From positions 33,658,810-33,722,809 of the forward strand of contig NC_088304.1 in the NCBI RefSeq assembly GCF_032854445.1: DNA of 64,000 nt, read 5' to 3'. The position numbers were made by a program, and so were the translations under genes. Source of the stretch: Liolophura sinensis (Eukaryota; Mollusca; Polyplacophora; Chitonida; Chitonidae). Positions 45,434 to 58,000 of the stretch are shown here, piece after piece. The notes beneath the pieces were generated by a model, which ran no database searches, was not told where the DNA came from, and was given only the letters and a program-made list of their open reading frames with translations. Every line of letters starts with the position of its first letter. Position 1 is the stretch's first letter.

Positions 45434-45439
45434 TTTATT
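45434..45439 (-). terminator. RPL23A polyadenylation signal
   Basis: AATAAA on the minus strand, 59 bp after the RPL23A stop. A short 3' UTR is usual for ribosomal protein genes. Confidence 0.65.
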
Positions 45440-45497
45440 GTGTAAGCAGGACACTAATAGTGAAACATCCCCATATTTGGACAAAGCGATTCCTGGT

Positions 45498-48400
45498 TTA
45501 GATAATGCCGATCTGAAAGTAAAAGAAAAAAATTATGTATTTTTCAACATAACTGTACAAAACTGGTCACAACACCAGGTGACCAAATCAACACCACATT
45601 ACAGATTGGAAATACTGTGAGCAGTATAGAGAATTTATTTATTAATTTGATTGGTGTTTTATGCCACTCTCAAGAATATTTCACTTATACAATGGCAAGC
45701 GCATTGTGGTGAGAGGAAACCGAGCAGAGCCCGGAAGAAACAATAAATCATCCACAGGGTGCTGACAGACCTTCCCACGTATGGCCGGAGAGGAAGCCAG
45801 CATGAGCTGGACTTGAACTCAAAGTGACGGTACAGTACACAGAATACTGAGACAGAAGAGCCTACAATAACCCATCTATCATTAAGCTTTCTTTATATTT
45901 TGTTACATTTATTTATGCTTATGGTTTGAAAATTCATGACAATATCATCAGTTATTTTCCCCTTGACATAACGGTCTAATGCAAAATTTCACCCATATCA
46001 TGGTGAATCAAAGTGAAGACTCCTTTCACAGCTTTGTACTAGGTTCATTCAACAGAATTACTGACTCCAGCGGAATTAAAGAGATTTATCATAAACAAAG
46101 TAGGTGCATAAAGAAACAAATTTAAGAACCCATGATTAAGTAAACTGAATCATGGGACATACCTTGTTTGCTGTGTCCAGCGCATCATAGTTGGGACCCA
46201 GCCTCACATAAGCCTTCTTCTCACCGTCAGGTCTAAATGACAGAGATAAAAGACTCAATTCACTAACTGATCAAATGCAATAAACATTAATGAAGTCAGT
46301 AAATGACCTCAAACCTCAAACCAAAAAGGAACATTCTTAAAGACAAACAAATGTCATAAAACATTACTTTAGCTGTTTAACTTATAATACAACAAAATAC
46401 ACAAAACTTACATGCTCAAAAGCATGTCAATCAATTCAAGTTATATTTTAGCCATGTAAAATGTATTGGTGAGTGCTGGCTTGCTAATCACCTTGGCCTC
46501 TACATGTAAACACAACTTAATGCCCTGCCTTACAAAAAACTACAGTCCATTCTAAAATTCATTTTCTTTCCTTTATTTCATATCTTCAAAGCTATGTTAT
46601 TTATTTTCATACCTGTATCATGAACAACTTTCAGAAGCACTGTCACTGACATCTGGCAGTACATACCTGATCAGAGTGTTGACTTTGGCCACATCAATAT
46701 CGTACAGTTTTTTGACAGCGTATTTGATCTGTGGTTTGTTGGCTCTCTTGTCAACAATAAATACCAAAGTGTTGTTGTCCTCAATTTTTTTCATGGCTGA
46801 TTCAGTGGTCAAAGGGAATTTCACAATCCTGTACTGGTCAAGCCTGTAACATGAATTATGAAACTAGTACACATCCACCTCCTAAATAATTAAGAAAAGT
46901 CTGGCAACCCAATAAAAGAACAAAACAAAACACAAAACATCTACTGATAATATTCCCCTGGCACACTGATTCCAAACTACAGTTTATCAATATGAATGAT
47001 ATTTACACGGGTGATACAATAAGATTTATTTACTTATTTGACTGGTGTATTACGCTCTACTCAAAAATATTTCCCTTATACGACAGTGGCCAGCATTAAG
47101 GTGGAAGGAAACCGGGCAGTGTCTGGAGGGGAAGGGGGGGGGGGGGGGGGGCGGGGGGGGGTAACCCATGACCATCGGCAGGTTGCTGCCATACCGTCCC
47201 ACATACGGCCAGTGAGGAAGCCAGCATGAGCTGGGCTTGAACTCTGGTAACCACACTGGTGGAAGGCTATTGGGTCATTGCTCCAAGCTGGCGTACTAAC
47301 CCATTCGGCCTTGGTGGCCCCTCAATAGAGCAAGAAATATATCTTGTGAATGTATCTTCACCAAATGATAATCTAGAGAAAAACCCAACTGCTGAGCTGA
47401 ACATACCTTGGTCTCCTTGGGATACTTTTGCGTGGGTATTTTGGAGAACGAGGGAGTCGCAGCGTCTTGGGCCGCCTAAACTTCTCAGTCGTTTCTGACT
47501 TTCCTCTGCCGCTTTTGATGCACTCCCTTTAAAACAGCCTTCTTGGCGGACAATGCTTTTTCCTTTGTCTTGCCAGCGGCCCCTGTTTTGGGCGGCTCAG
47601 CCGTCTTCTTGGCGGTCTCTGCAAAAAAATACATATATGGAAATAAATTGTTTGGATTCAGAATCTTTAAATTTAAATGTGTGTGTTTCTATGATTGGAC
47701 TTTTCTTAAACCAAAATGTTTGACGTAAATGACAGCAGTCATGCTTATCTGTTGAGTAAATTAACAGAAGTCCATAAAAATGATCAGGCTGCGCATGGCT
47801 CTTGATAAAGCTCCTAACAGAAGAATGCACAAACTAATTTTGAAAAGAGAGAAGTAAATGTGTTTACTTTTCATGACCAATAAGGGTGGGAGTAAATCTG
47901 AATTGATAAACACTGGCATTATCAGAAAGGACAGAATTCTCATTACTTCAGGTGTTAAGGTCAAACTTTGCCCAACATGGCACCTTGCAGGAGACCCAAT
48001 CTTAGTTTTCAGTTCAAAGCAGCTGTAAACCACGGGTTCGTAGAACACAAACTACAAAAAAAACTTCATGTACACGGTATGCTATCCTGTAGTGAAAAAT
48101 TTAATACATTTCAATAAAACGCAATCTCAAAAAGACATGTATTCTTCTATTACTGTTGGGTCAAGATTGGCTGTGAGGGCCATTCACGGCAGGTCACATC
48201 ACCCCTTATCCTTTGTCCCTTTAAAACAGCCGGGGTGATACACAACACACACTGTTAAAAATATTTCAAACTCAATATTAAGGAGCTCTCGAAAAAAATC
48301 AAAGTGATCATGGAAAACAATGCTTGTGGCAGGGTAGGCAAAATTTTGACATGTGTGACACTGTGAAACTTCTATAGTTTAATTAAATTAAATGTTAAGG

Positions 48401-50460
48401 TCTGTTTTCAACAATTCTGAAATACCTGCCTCAATCGTTTAAATCGTTGAATCAAAAAAAGCAGTATGTCCATTCCACAAGGCATGTTGCCCACTGAAGT
48501 GGGCCAGTAAATCCACTCTAAAGCAGCAGAACACACCAATTTCTGTTGAGGATGAGAAAATGAAGCCTTCTTTCAGAGGCATTTAGGGAAATGATGCTTT
48601 CAATCACTCACGTTTAAATCCATTTCAGACTAGTTATATGCAGGAACATCTGATAACGTGCTGACTTTTCTCTCTCCAGAATCACGTTTTGCATGCGATA
48701 CACATCAGGTGCATCCAAATCCTGATAGTATCTAAGGCCATGGGCAGAAAACACGAGTTATGAAGCAGAGGCGCACACAACAGCTGCTGACCTTGACTGG
48801 AATCTTTAGAAGTAATTCTTCTCGCTCGACTGACTGGGCAATTTGTTCTTTCTATTCCACATCCATGATGACGGATGAAATCATCGCTGAAGCTGTCATT
48901 TAAGACTGGTTGCATGGTTTTGTCTTGTACGTTGACTTCCGTATCTTTTGGCACGTGGTGCATAGATTTTAGTACAAGAAAGGAATGGACCGATAGCGGT
49001 TTTAATTCAACAATTAAACACTGAGGCAGCTATAGATTATAAATTGTTGAAAATAGACCTCAATGTCTAATTTATCTGAACTAGAGCTTCCACAGCTATA
49101 CACATGGAAAAAGATGTGACCTATCTACAGAATGTCACCGTACAGGGTTGTATTTCACGACAGTGTATTTCATCAGGTAAGTGCATCTGGTTTATAAATG
49201 GAGTCCGCTCTGACTTTGGTTTGAGACCATCCTTGGCCATACAAAATTTAACCCAACCACGCTGTACGACAGTGGTCAGCATTGCGACAGGACACCGGGC
49301 AGAGTAAGGGGGTAGTTGCGGAATGTAACTTTTTGTATCGACCAACACGATGTTGGGAGAGTTAGGGGAAATAACTCCTTCTAATGTGTTGGATCGATGT
49401 TTCGCTACCATTTCCACACGATGTCAACCGAGTGGTTCCCATAATAAAATTCACAAAATAAATACAATTTCTGACACTACACCCAATATGGCCACCATCT
49501 TGTTCTGACAGTTACACATACAAGTCACGTTTTTTTCTGTGAGCGCAGAAAAACTAAGATGTAAAGGGAGATACTACCTATGGCAATCATGAAGGTCACA
49601 CTAGGGAAGTCTAGTTGTCCACATGGCTGGTTCATACAACCTCCGAACATGCTAGTGGATTATGGGAACCACTTGGCTGACATCGATTTACGCTAGGGAA
49701 GATGAGGTAAATGTGGCATACCTTCGATCTGACACATTAGAAGTTATTTCCCGAAACTCTCCCAACACTTCTTGTTGGTTGATACAGACAGTTATACTCC
49801 GTAACTAAGTAAAAGGGGAAATCCACCACCAGAAACCATAATGTCTGCATAATATTTATTAATTTCATTCAGCTAAGGTTGTTTATTCGTACTGCTATGC
49901 CAGTGAGGACCCAGACTCTCTTCAAAACAAAACCAACAAAAAAAACAAAAACATAATAAATAAGGCAAAAAAATAATAAATAAATAAATAAATAAATAAA
50001 TAAAATGAAAGAAATAAACGGAATAGAATAAAATTAAAATCAAATATTTTCCATAAAGGTGCAATAGGCCTAAGTGATAATCTGTCATTCTTAGTTTATT
50101 AATGTGTAAGCTTTCAAAAGAAATCTATTTGTTGGCGAGTTCACTCTACAACTCAGACGGGAAAATTTGGCGCAGGTATACAGCTGATGCACATGACAAA
50201 TTGAAAACGCCATGGGACAATGTACGAATTTCCACGTTCATGCACAGCGTGGTCCGTTGTTGTTGTAACTTCGCAACGTGCTCGTGGGGAGAAACACTGA
50301 AAATATGTCATGGGGACTTTGTACAGCATATATTTTAACAATGTGTAATAATTAGATGTTCGTCTTGCTATTAACACAGTTGTACATGCGATCTGATCAG
50401 GTGTGTTTGTAGGAAAGAAGGCAAATTTTAAGACCACGTACTCTTCGCCTTTGCCACCAT
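45498..50460 (-). CDS. RPL23A: 60S ribosomal protein L23a (uL23), frameshifted in exon 2
   Basis: Large-subunit protein near the peptide exit tunnel. Five minus-strand exons: 50460-50442 (MVAKAK), 47618-47407 (lysine-rich N-terminal extension with [17 protein letters not shown] and [18 protein letters not shown]), 46843-46667 ([17 protein letters not shown] to KVNTLIR), 46232-46163 ([19 protein letters not shown]) and a 15-bp last exon 45512-45498 encoding IGII and stop. Exon 2 has one base too many at the TTT of 47492-47494 (plus strand); with it the frame hits TGA, without it all phases fit and the product would be about 163 aa. Intact introns argue against a processed pseudogene, so an assembly error or a recent mutation is likely. 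A 5' TOP-like tract precedes the start. Confidence 0.9.
45630..45830 (-). repeat. SINE-A copy in RPL23A intron 4
   Basis: TTTATTTATTAATTTGATTG tail, AAGAATATTTCACTTATACA, TTCCCACGTATGGCCGGAGA and AGCCAGCATGAGCTGGACTT. The tRNA-like head is missing. Confidence 0.88.
47025..47322 (-). repeat. SINE-A copy with expanded G-run, in RPL23A intron 2
   Basis: Near full-length, including a head-like GCGTACTAACCCATTCGGCC. The usual CCCGGGGGAAACCC stretch is expanded into 18 G, one C and 9 G at 47134-47161. Confidence 0.88.
49313..49807. mobile_element. Foldback (MITE-like) element in RPL23A intron 1
   Basis: Arms of about 135-155 bp (left 49313-49448, right about 49652-49807) are inverted copies. Shared blocks include GTTGGGAGAGTT, GGAAATAACT, CTAATGTGT and GTGGTTCCCATAAT. 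The termini read TAGTTGCGGAATGTAACT and, reversed, TAGTTACGGAGTATAACT. Flanks AGTAAGGGGG and AGTAAAAGGGG suggest an imperfect 9-11 bp duplication. No coding capacity. A SINE-A fragment (GTACGACAGTGGTCAGCATT) abuts the left side at 49262-49302. Confidence 0.8.
49976..50004 (+). repeat. (AAAT)n microsatellite
   Basis: Seven tandem AAAT units within RPL23A intron 1, possibly the remnant tail of a SINE whose body is lost. Confidence 0.8.
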
Positions 50461-50486
50461 GTTGAATCGAGAAAGAGGAATTGTTA
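50461..50486 (-). promoter_or_regulatory. 5' TOP-like polypyrimidine tract of RPL23A
   Basis: Upstream of the RPL23A ATG the minus strand reads TTCCTCTTTCTCGATTCAAC. A C followed by pyrimidines at the cap site is the known mark of growth-regulated ribosomal protein mRNAs. The exact transcription start is inferred. Confidence 0.55.
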
Positions 50487-52006
50487 GCCTAGAGTACCAG
50501 CCCTCGTGCGCAGAACTAGCGTGATAGGTGGGACAGGCACTGGTCAAATTGGTCTTGCCGTGCATTTGTTGAAAATATCCACATGTCTGTTGATTGGACC
50601 AACAACCGATAAATGCGACTGGATTGAGAACATACATTAACATGATCACATGCCGAACGCGATATGGAACATTCACATACTAACTGGAATTGCAGAACGA
50701 TAGACAATCCCGTCTTTTAGAAAGTGAACAGCGTTTCACGAAAATCCAAAATGATATTACATGCTCTTTTTAAGAATCGTGTCATGCCTGTTCATCGTCG
50801 ACTACGTTCTCAGATGTTCAGTATTAATTGAACATTCTTCACTGAAAGAACTGACCTCGGTCTGAACTGGGACAAATATTAGTCCCAGGTAGGAAACATG
50901 ACAGCATCCAGTTATACTTCACATCTCCCAAGAGTCTCACCTTAAACTACAGTTAGGGAGAACGCACTTTACTGATAATACTTGATCAATAATGATTAAT
51001 GGTAATTTATAATAATTGATAACTTATGTTAAAGACAAATCTATACAATATTGACAACTTACAATGATGTAGGAAAGTTTATTTTCGAAAACAGCGAGCC
51101 TGTAGAGAGAGAGAGAGAGAGAGAGAGAGGCCTCCTTCAGTTTATTGCATGGTTTAATCATGGAGCTACGTGTATAAAGAGACCGGTCTCATATGTTAGC
51201 TTTATTGTTAAATTTATAAACACAGTAGGAAAAAAGAACTTGAAACTCTTCTTTCTGAAGATATCATATTATCGGAGATTAATTCCAGCCAAAAGCAGAA
51301 CACCTGGGAATGGGAGAGTAAATAAACAAAATACAGCTATAGCTTTGTATTATAACCCCCACCTCCCTTTCTCCGCTTTTCCTCTGTCACAAACCACGTG
51401 GGATGGAGCAAAGGAAGTACTTACACGTGTAGTCGGAAGCCTTACTTATACGGTTTACAGTGAGAAACATATGGTTTCCGAAAGCACAAGGACAAAACCC
51501 TAACGTTTACGAGTCAACGCGTACATTTCCTCTTGTTTGTCAAATTCCTTCACAGGCCTAACGTCGAAGATATATCATCACAGAATTTCAAAAGATTCCT
51601 CATACAATGCTGTGCGTCTAAGCACCGTCTTAGGTAAGCATGCGATGGTACATCTAAACTAAGATTTTTTCGAGGTAAATGTTCCAATCATAAATCAAAT
51701 CTTACCACTGCAGGTATCGATTTCTGCACCCTCTATGATTCTTGTCAGGCGTTTACGGATTGAATGGGAGCGGCTATATCTTTAGCAGTTAGATCAGTTT
51801 CGATATTTATTTGATGGATTATATATGCGCGACATATTTGGTGTAAATAAACGTTAACGTTTTTCTCGCCTGATCAATGATCTTAATAAGTTTCTCATTT
51901 GCTGATTGCATTCGCTTATTGCAGATAGACAGGTGATAATTAACATGCGTGTGATCGAGTAATACGAAGCCTACTTTTGGTGGAGTCGTGTGTTGCTAGT
52001 CCCAAG
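50487..52006. other. Divergent intergenic region, RPL23A / RAB34-like
   Basis: About 1.5 kb between two head-to-head genes. It contains a (GA)n microsatellite at 51105-51129. The 150-codon open frame that crosses that repeat has no recognised domain. No CpG-island-like composition is evident. Confidence 0.5.
51105..51129 (+). repeat. (GA)n microsatellite
   Basis: Twelve uninterrupted GA dinucleotides. Confidence 0.95.
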
Positions 52007-55000
52007 ATGTCTGCAGGAAGAACAGTAATAACACCCACTGTGCCCAAAGACAGAGTCATCAGTAAATTTCCACAGGTTTGTCTGTAGTTATACTTGTTTA
52101 TATCATCAACATTGCCAAAATTACATGCTGAGTAAAATAATGTGGAATACCCCAGGCAAAAACTCAACAACTGATGTTCTGTGTTCAATGAGGTCATAGA
52201 CTTGAATTCAGCTTTTGGTACTTCAGATGCGACTTTAAGTCAGAATGGTTGAATGTAATTCTGAAAACTATAAGCTGGGAAGAATGAAACAGATCTCAGA
52301 TCTAGGTTGTCAGGTACCGGTTGAAGGAAAGTGGTGTACTCTGGTTTCCTCCACCTGTAAACTAGGTCATAGCTGTTTATGATGAACATTCTTAAGTGTG
52401 ATGTTGCATAACTAAATAAGTAGAAATATTTTATTTTGAATGACATATTTAAAGTAAACATGCTTCAACATGCATATTGTCTGATTTTCTGATCTATTTG
52501 CTGGCCTTGAAAAATTGCCTGATATGGGAAAGTTGTAAAGGAGATTTTCAGTGGCTACTTGCTTTTGGGTGTTGACATTTCTTAAGCATATATGTATTAC
52601 CGTAAATATATTCTATGGCTTACACAGACTTGGGATGAAATCAGTTAAATTTATTGTACAGCGAAATTGTAAAACTTTTTTTCCTCTTTATATACAATGT
52701 ATCAGACCCCTTTATTATAACACCATTAATTAAAGACTGAAGTGATTAACATTTTTAGCTAATTTTCTGTTCCAGGCATTCCATGCTGATGCCTCGCCAT
52801 ACCAAAAATTAAACTTCCACCCCAAAGTGAAATCAGCCTGTTCTGAGCATAGAACTGGAACCGTTGGGTAATTACTAGCTGTGGTGATTAATAGTGACAT
52901 GCTCATTTTGATTAGATAATTGTTTCTGGTAACCGTTCATCGCTCTTTTATCTGGTGCTGCTTCACTTAGACGCCTTACCGAAGGCAAGTAAGCCACCCT
53001 GCCAGAGCCATCATACTGATACGAGTAAACCAGTTGTTGCACTATTCCCTTCATGTTTCAACCCTAGTCATTCATGAAACAGTTGAAATAAATACTGATA
53101 CTGTAAGTTTATAGATCAATTAAAAATAGTGTTTTAGACATGATAAGTGAAAACTTAAAGAGTGTGGTGTTTAAAACAGATGAAATAAATACTGATACTG
53201 TACAGAACTTAGTTGTAGAACATTTTATCTCCACTGCATTTGCTGCCAGTACAGGTGATTATATAATACATACATGTTATAATTAATTATATATGGTCAG
53301 CATGGTCAGGGCATATAATGGGTATCGTTTTTAGTCCCATAATTTGGGCTGAAATCAAGATATCGCTGAAATAAATCTAATATGAGGCTTAAATATGAGA
53401 CATAATAACAAAGATAATTGATTAAGGAATAAACAATATTAAATCACACATTTTCAATATATAATTAGTTAAAACAGACACATTTTTTAATATCATTTTA
53501 ATTTTGGCCTAATTTAAGCACCTATTATGGGTATGAAAAATTGCCTGTATAAGACAGATGATATTTGTAATTTATTGAAGGATCAGTTAATAGTACCAGT
53601 AGTCGTGAGTGTTGAGAAAAATGAGTTTAAGTTCGTCTTAACATTCACTGTAAAATGTACCATGTTTTCATGTTTCCCAGCCTGAAGATCTGTAAAGCAG
53701 TTCTAGTTGGTGATGTAGCTGTGGGGAAAACCTCGTTTGTCAACAGGTTAGTATTGCAGTTAAAAACTAAGTTAAGTTTGGAAAGTTATTATGTAAATGG
53801 GAATGCTTGTAATTGTGTGAATCTCTGCATCAGTTATCAATTTTTCAAAAGACACTGTAATCAAATGTGCAATTTTTATATCCAGTGTTAATACAAGAAG
53901 TCTGATTTGAAGAGATCTTTGTGATAGTTCAGAATTGAGTTTTTGGGGATCTGAGTTGCACACAAGTACTTACATGCTGATAAACTAAAATACATCGAGA
54001 AACTGGAGATTCTAAGCCAAAAAACCTGAACAATTTTGGTAAATGAGTATTATTGTATCTGTATAGGCGTACTACTTTGGCACTCTTCATTTCAGGAACC
54101 AGAATGACCACACTAACTTGTATATCACTGGTATTCAATATTTTTTGTGGCGGTGTTTAATCCTGTTGTATTTCACCGTGTGATTCAGTGGAAGTTGAAT
54201 GCTTGAAGTGTGCTGTAAGTGTGCTACTGGTGAACTAGTGGCATGCCTCTGAGAATCATTTATGACCTGGTTGGTTCTGTGTTTGTGTGAAGTTATTTTA
54301 TCAATACTACTTCATCTTGTTTGGCCTTTTCTTTTTGACATGTAGTGAGTGACTGTACATACGCATATTTTTCTTGACCACTTTGTTGGCCTGATGCTTA
54401 GACACAAAGCCGAGAGACTCAGGATCAAACCCGGGTCGGGTCATAAAAGATTTTAAAAATGGTAACTGCTACATCTCAGCACTGAGAGGTTAGAACATGG
54501 AAAAAGGACTGGTTCACCTGGTGTCAGTATAATGTGACTGGGTGTAGCTGTCATGTCTGGTGTCTTTGGCATGATACTTCAGTGGCGGAAACACTTTGGC
54601 GGTATGGACTCACCCTACCACAAGAAGACACGGTATATGTACACATACCTAATGACTTCATCGTCATATGACCCAAAAAGTGTTGAGTATGACATAAAAC
54701 CACCAAGCATTCATTCATCTGTTCATAATTTTATGGAGAGTGCGCCACACTCTTGTGCTTTGTCCGCAGGTTTTGTCATGACATATTTGACCGTGACTAC
54801 AAGGCCACTATAGGGGTTGACTTTGAGGTGGAGAAATTCAGTATTCTGGGTATTCCCTTTACTCTACAAATGTAAGTGTCTTTTGTATGTTTTTGAGCTC
54901 ATCTGTTAAATGATTTGTGGCTAGAATATCGCACTATTCATTTTATTAGTGGTTTCATCTTTGTTTTGCATTATTTGCTTCACCAATAAAATTGTCTGCC

Positions 55001-58000
55001 ATCATACAAGGGAAATGTTCCTGAGTATGGCATCGCTCAGATTATGATTGAATAAAAAACAAAAAAGATAACCCCATACATTTGGATGTTCATTGTAATC
55101 TTACCCTTTGGTTGCTCTCAGATATTGACACTGATACATGTAATTTCACAGTATTAAGGCATGCCATAAAAGTTTAAATTTCTTCTTGTAGATATTATCG
55201 TTTTGCCATCTGCTGTATAAGTACTGAAATGTCAACATTTAAACCACGTGTCAGCCGAAATATTATGTCAGTAAAAACTCGTTTGACATGGCTTTTTATT
55301 TTGTTTTGCAGCTGGGACACAGCGGGACAAGAAAGATTTAAGTGCATTGCTGCATCATACTACAGAGGAGCAAATGGTAAGATGTGGTCAGAGGCACATT
55401 TACAGTTGGTACTGTTATGGAGCTGAGCAAATGTTAAGTCTCTTTCAAAAAGTCTTTATTAGAGCATGTACTACCTGATTCTTCTAAATCTTGGAACACC
55501 TGCCCTGTTCATTTTAGCTAATGTATACATGTAATTCTAGCAAGAATGTTGGGTGTCTCTTTTCTCACATGGTTAGACCATCTAATGAACAACATACTCA
55601 TATCTTTACTTTTCCAAAAGGCTGGTGAAGAAATGTAGTTTTCTACTTTCAACACTTCTAATATCTGTTCTAAAGTTTAGAAGAATTAGGGTATGTATGT
55701 CAACAATGCAGATGCCAAAGAAAAAACTTGTATCTAGCCAATATGGCTTCATTTGTGTGTAGACAGTTGTGTGTTCACTGATGTCCGAGATGTACAGGTT
55801 TGTATATGTTTTGTTGAGCATTTTAGCAGTTTGAGCAGTTTTGACAGAAACTCAAACGTCACAAATAAATGTGTATAGGATTTCAAGAATCATGTGCTTT
55901 GGAATGTTAGTAGCATTGACTGCTGTATATATTTTCGTGTATATTTATGTTGGCCAGTGTTACGTGTGTTTTCAGTTGTGATGGTCGTATTTGACCTGAC
56001 AGATGAAGTCTCCCTGGCTAATGCCTCTCGGTGGATGGAGAGTGCTACGGAGAATGCCACCAACCCTGTGCGATTCCTTGTCGGCACCAAGAGAGACCTG
56101 CTGGTGAGAAATAAAAGGAGAAGTGTGTGTTTATAGGAGAGATTATTTAGATGCACGTGAGAATAAATAAAAGTGAGAATATATTTACCAGATCGTGCAG
56201 CTGTAAATGCTGTAGAATGTAACATGGCACAACTTACCTTGCACATTACAAAATGCTTCATCTTTTTCAAATTTTAAAAGACAAGCCAAAAAATGTTTGG
56301 CACAGAAAGAAGAAAGCAGATACTTACGCATGTATTTGTGTTTATGTATTTGTTTGTTTTTTGGAGTTTTGTTTTACACATTGTACTTTATATTTTATTT
56401 ATGTATTTATTTATTTGATTTGTGTTTTACGCTGTACTCAAGAATATTTCAGTTATACGACGGCGGCCAGCATTATGGTGGAAGGAAACTGGACAGAGCC
56501 TGGGAGAAACCCTCAACCATCCACAGGTTGCTGGCAGACCTTCCCACATACGGCCGGAGAGGAAGCCAGCTGTACTTTATATTTTACACTTTGACTGTAA
56601 ATGTTATACCAACAGGGTGAAAGTTTTTTTTGAATGCGAGAGTGAGAGGGCCTGAGACGAAGATCAACTACTGTTGTTGAACGAGTGCATGTAATCATCT
56701 GTAGAGAAAGTTTGTCAATATTTAGTTTTATAATGAATTAGAGCCTCGGTAAATTGAGAGTTCACTCTGTACTAAGGCACTGTGAGCTTGCCACAGTATG
56801 GGAAAAATCCTAAAAAGACCAACTGAAGATAGAATTATCTAAACTTCATTGAGTAGACGATTATGAATTCTGGATGCACTGAATATGTTCTTATGTTGGC
56901 AGTCAGAAGCTGCCTACACCGAGGTGGAGTCACATGCTGTTAAAGTGGCAAATGAACTGGAGGCAGAGTTTTGGGGTGTTTCTTCTAAGACAGGTAAGTT
57001 AGAGGAAGATACTTGTCATGAGCAATGGTGATTACTCTGAGTTAGCGGAATGTACTTGTCATGAGCAATGATGATTACTCTAAGTTAGAGGAAGGTACTT
57101 GTCATGAGCAATGTTGATTACTCTAAGTTAGAGGAATGTGCTTGTCATGAGTGATGTTAATTACTCTAAGTGAGAGGAACGTACTTGTCATGAGCAATGT
57201 TGATTATTCTAAGTTAGAGGAAAGTACTTGTCATGAGCAGTGGTGATTACTCTAAGTTAGAGGAACGTACTTGTCATGAGCCATGTTTATTACTCTAAGT
57301 TAGAGGAACGTACTTGTCATGAGCATTGATGATTACTCTAAGTTAGAGGAAGATACTTGTCATGAGCGATGTTAATTACTCTAAGTTAGAGGAAGATACT
57401 TGTCATGAGCAATGTTTATTACTCTAAGTTAGAGGAAGGTACTTGTCATGAGCGATGTTGATTACTCTAAGTTAGAGGAAGATACTTGTCATGAGCAATT
57501 ATGATTACTCTAAGTTAGAGGAAGATACTTGTCATGAGCAATGTTGATTACTCTAAGTTAGAGGAACGTACTTGTCATGAGCGATGTTGATTACTCTAAG
57601 TGAGAGGAAGATACTGGTCATGAGGAATTATGATTACTCTAAATTAGAGGAATGTACTTCTCATGAGCAATGTTGATTACTCAAAGTTAGAGGAACGTAC
57701 TTGTCATGAGCAATGGTGATTACTCTAAGTTAGAGGAACGTACTTGTCATTAGCAATGATGATTACTCTGAGTTAGAGGAACGTACTTGTCATGAGCAAT
57801 GGTGATTACTCTAAGTTAGAGAAACGTACTTGTCATGAGCAATGTTTATTACTCTAAGTTAGAGGAACGTACTTGTCATGAGCGATGTTGATTACTCAAA
57901 GTGAGAGGAATGTGCTTGTCATGGGCAATGTTGATTACTCTAAGTTAGAGGAACGTACTTGTCATGAGCGATGTTAATTACTCAAAGTGAGAGGAATGTG

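Noticed and set aside
45513-50441. C/D-box snoRNAs in RPL23A introns, as in vertebrates
   Set aside because: I scanned the minus strand for RTGATGA and CTGA at snoRNA spacing. Near matches around 45950 and 48880 lack a good C box or a paired D box.
51051-51503. A 150-codon plus-strand gene between RPL23A and RAB34
   Set aside because: It includes a run from the (GA)n microsatellite and resembles no family; no splice or promoter support.
53084-53202. 22-bp direct repeat (TGAAATAAATACTGATACTG plus TA) as a transposon duplication
   Set aside because: The repeats are 97 bp apart with no inverted ends or element body between them; probably a small local duplication in RAB34 intron 2.
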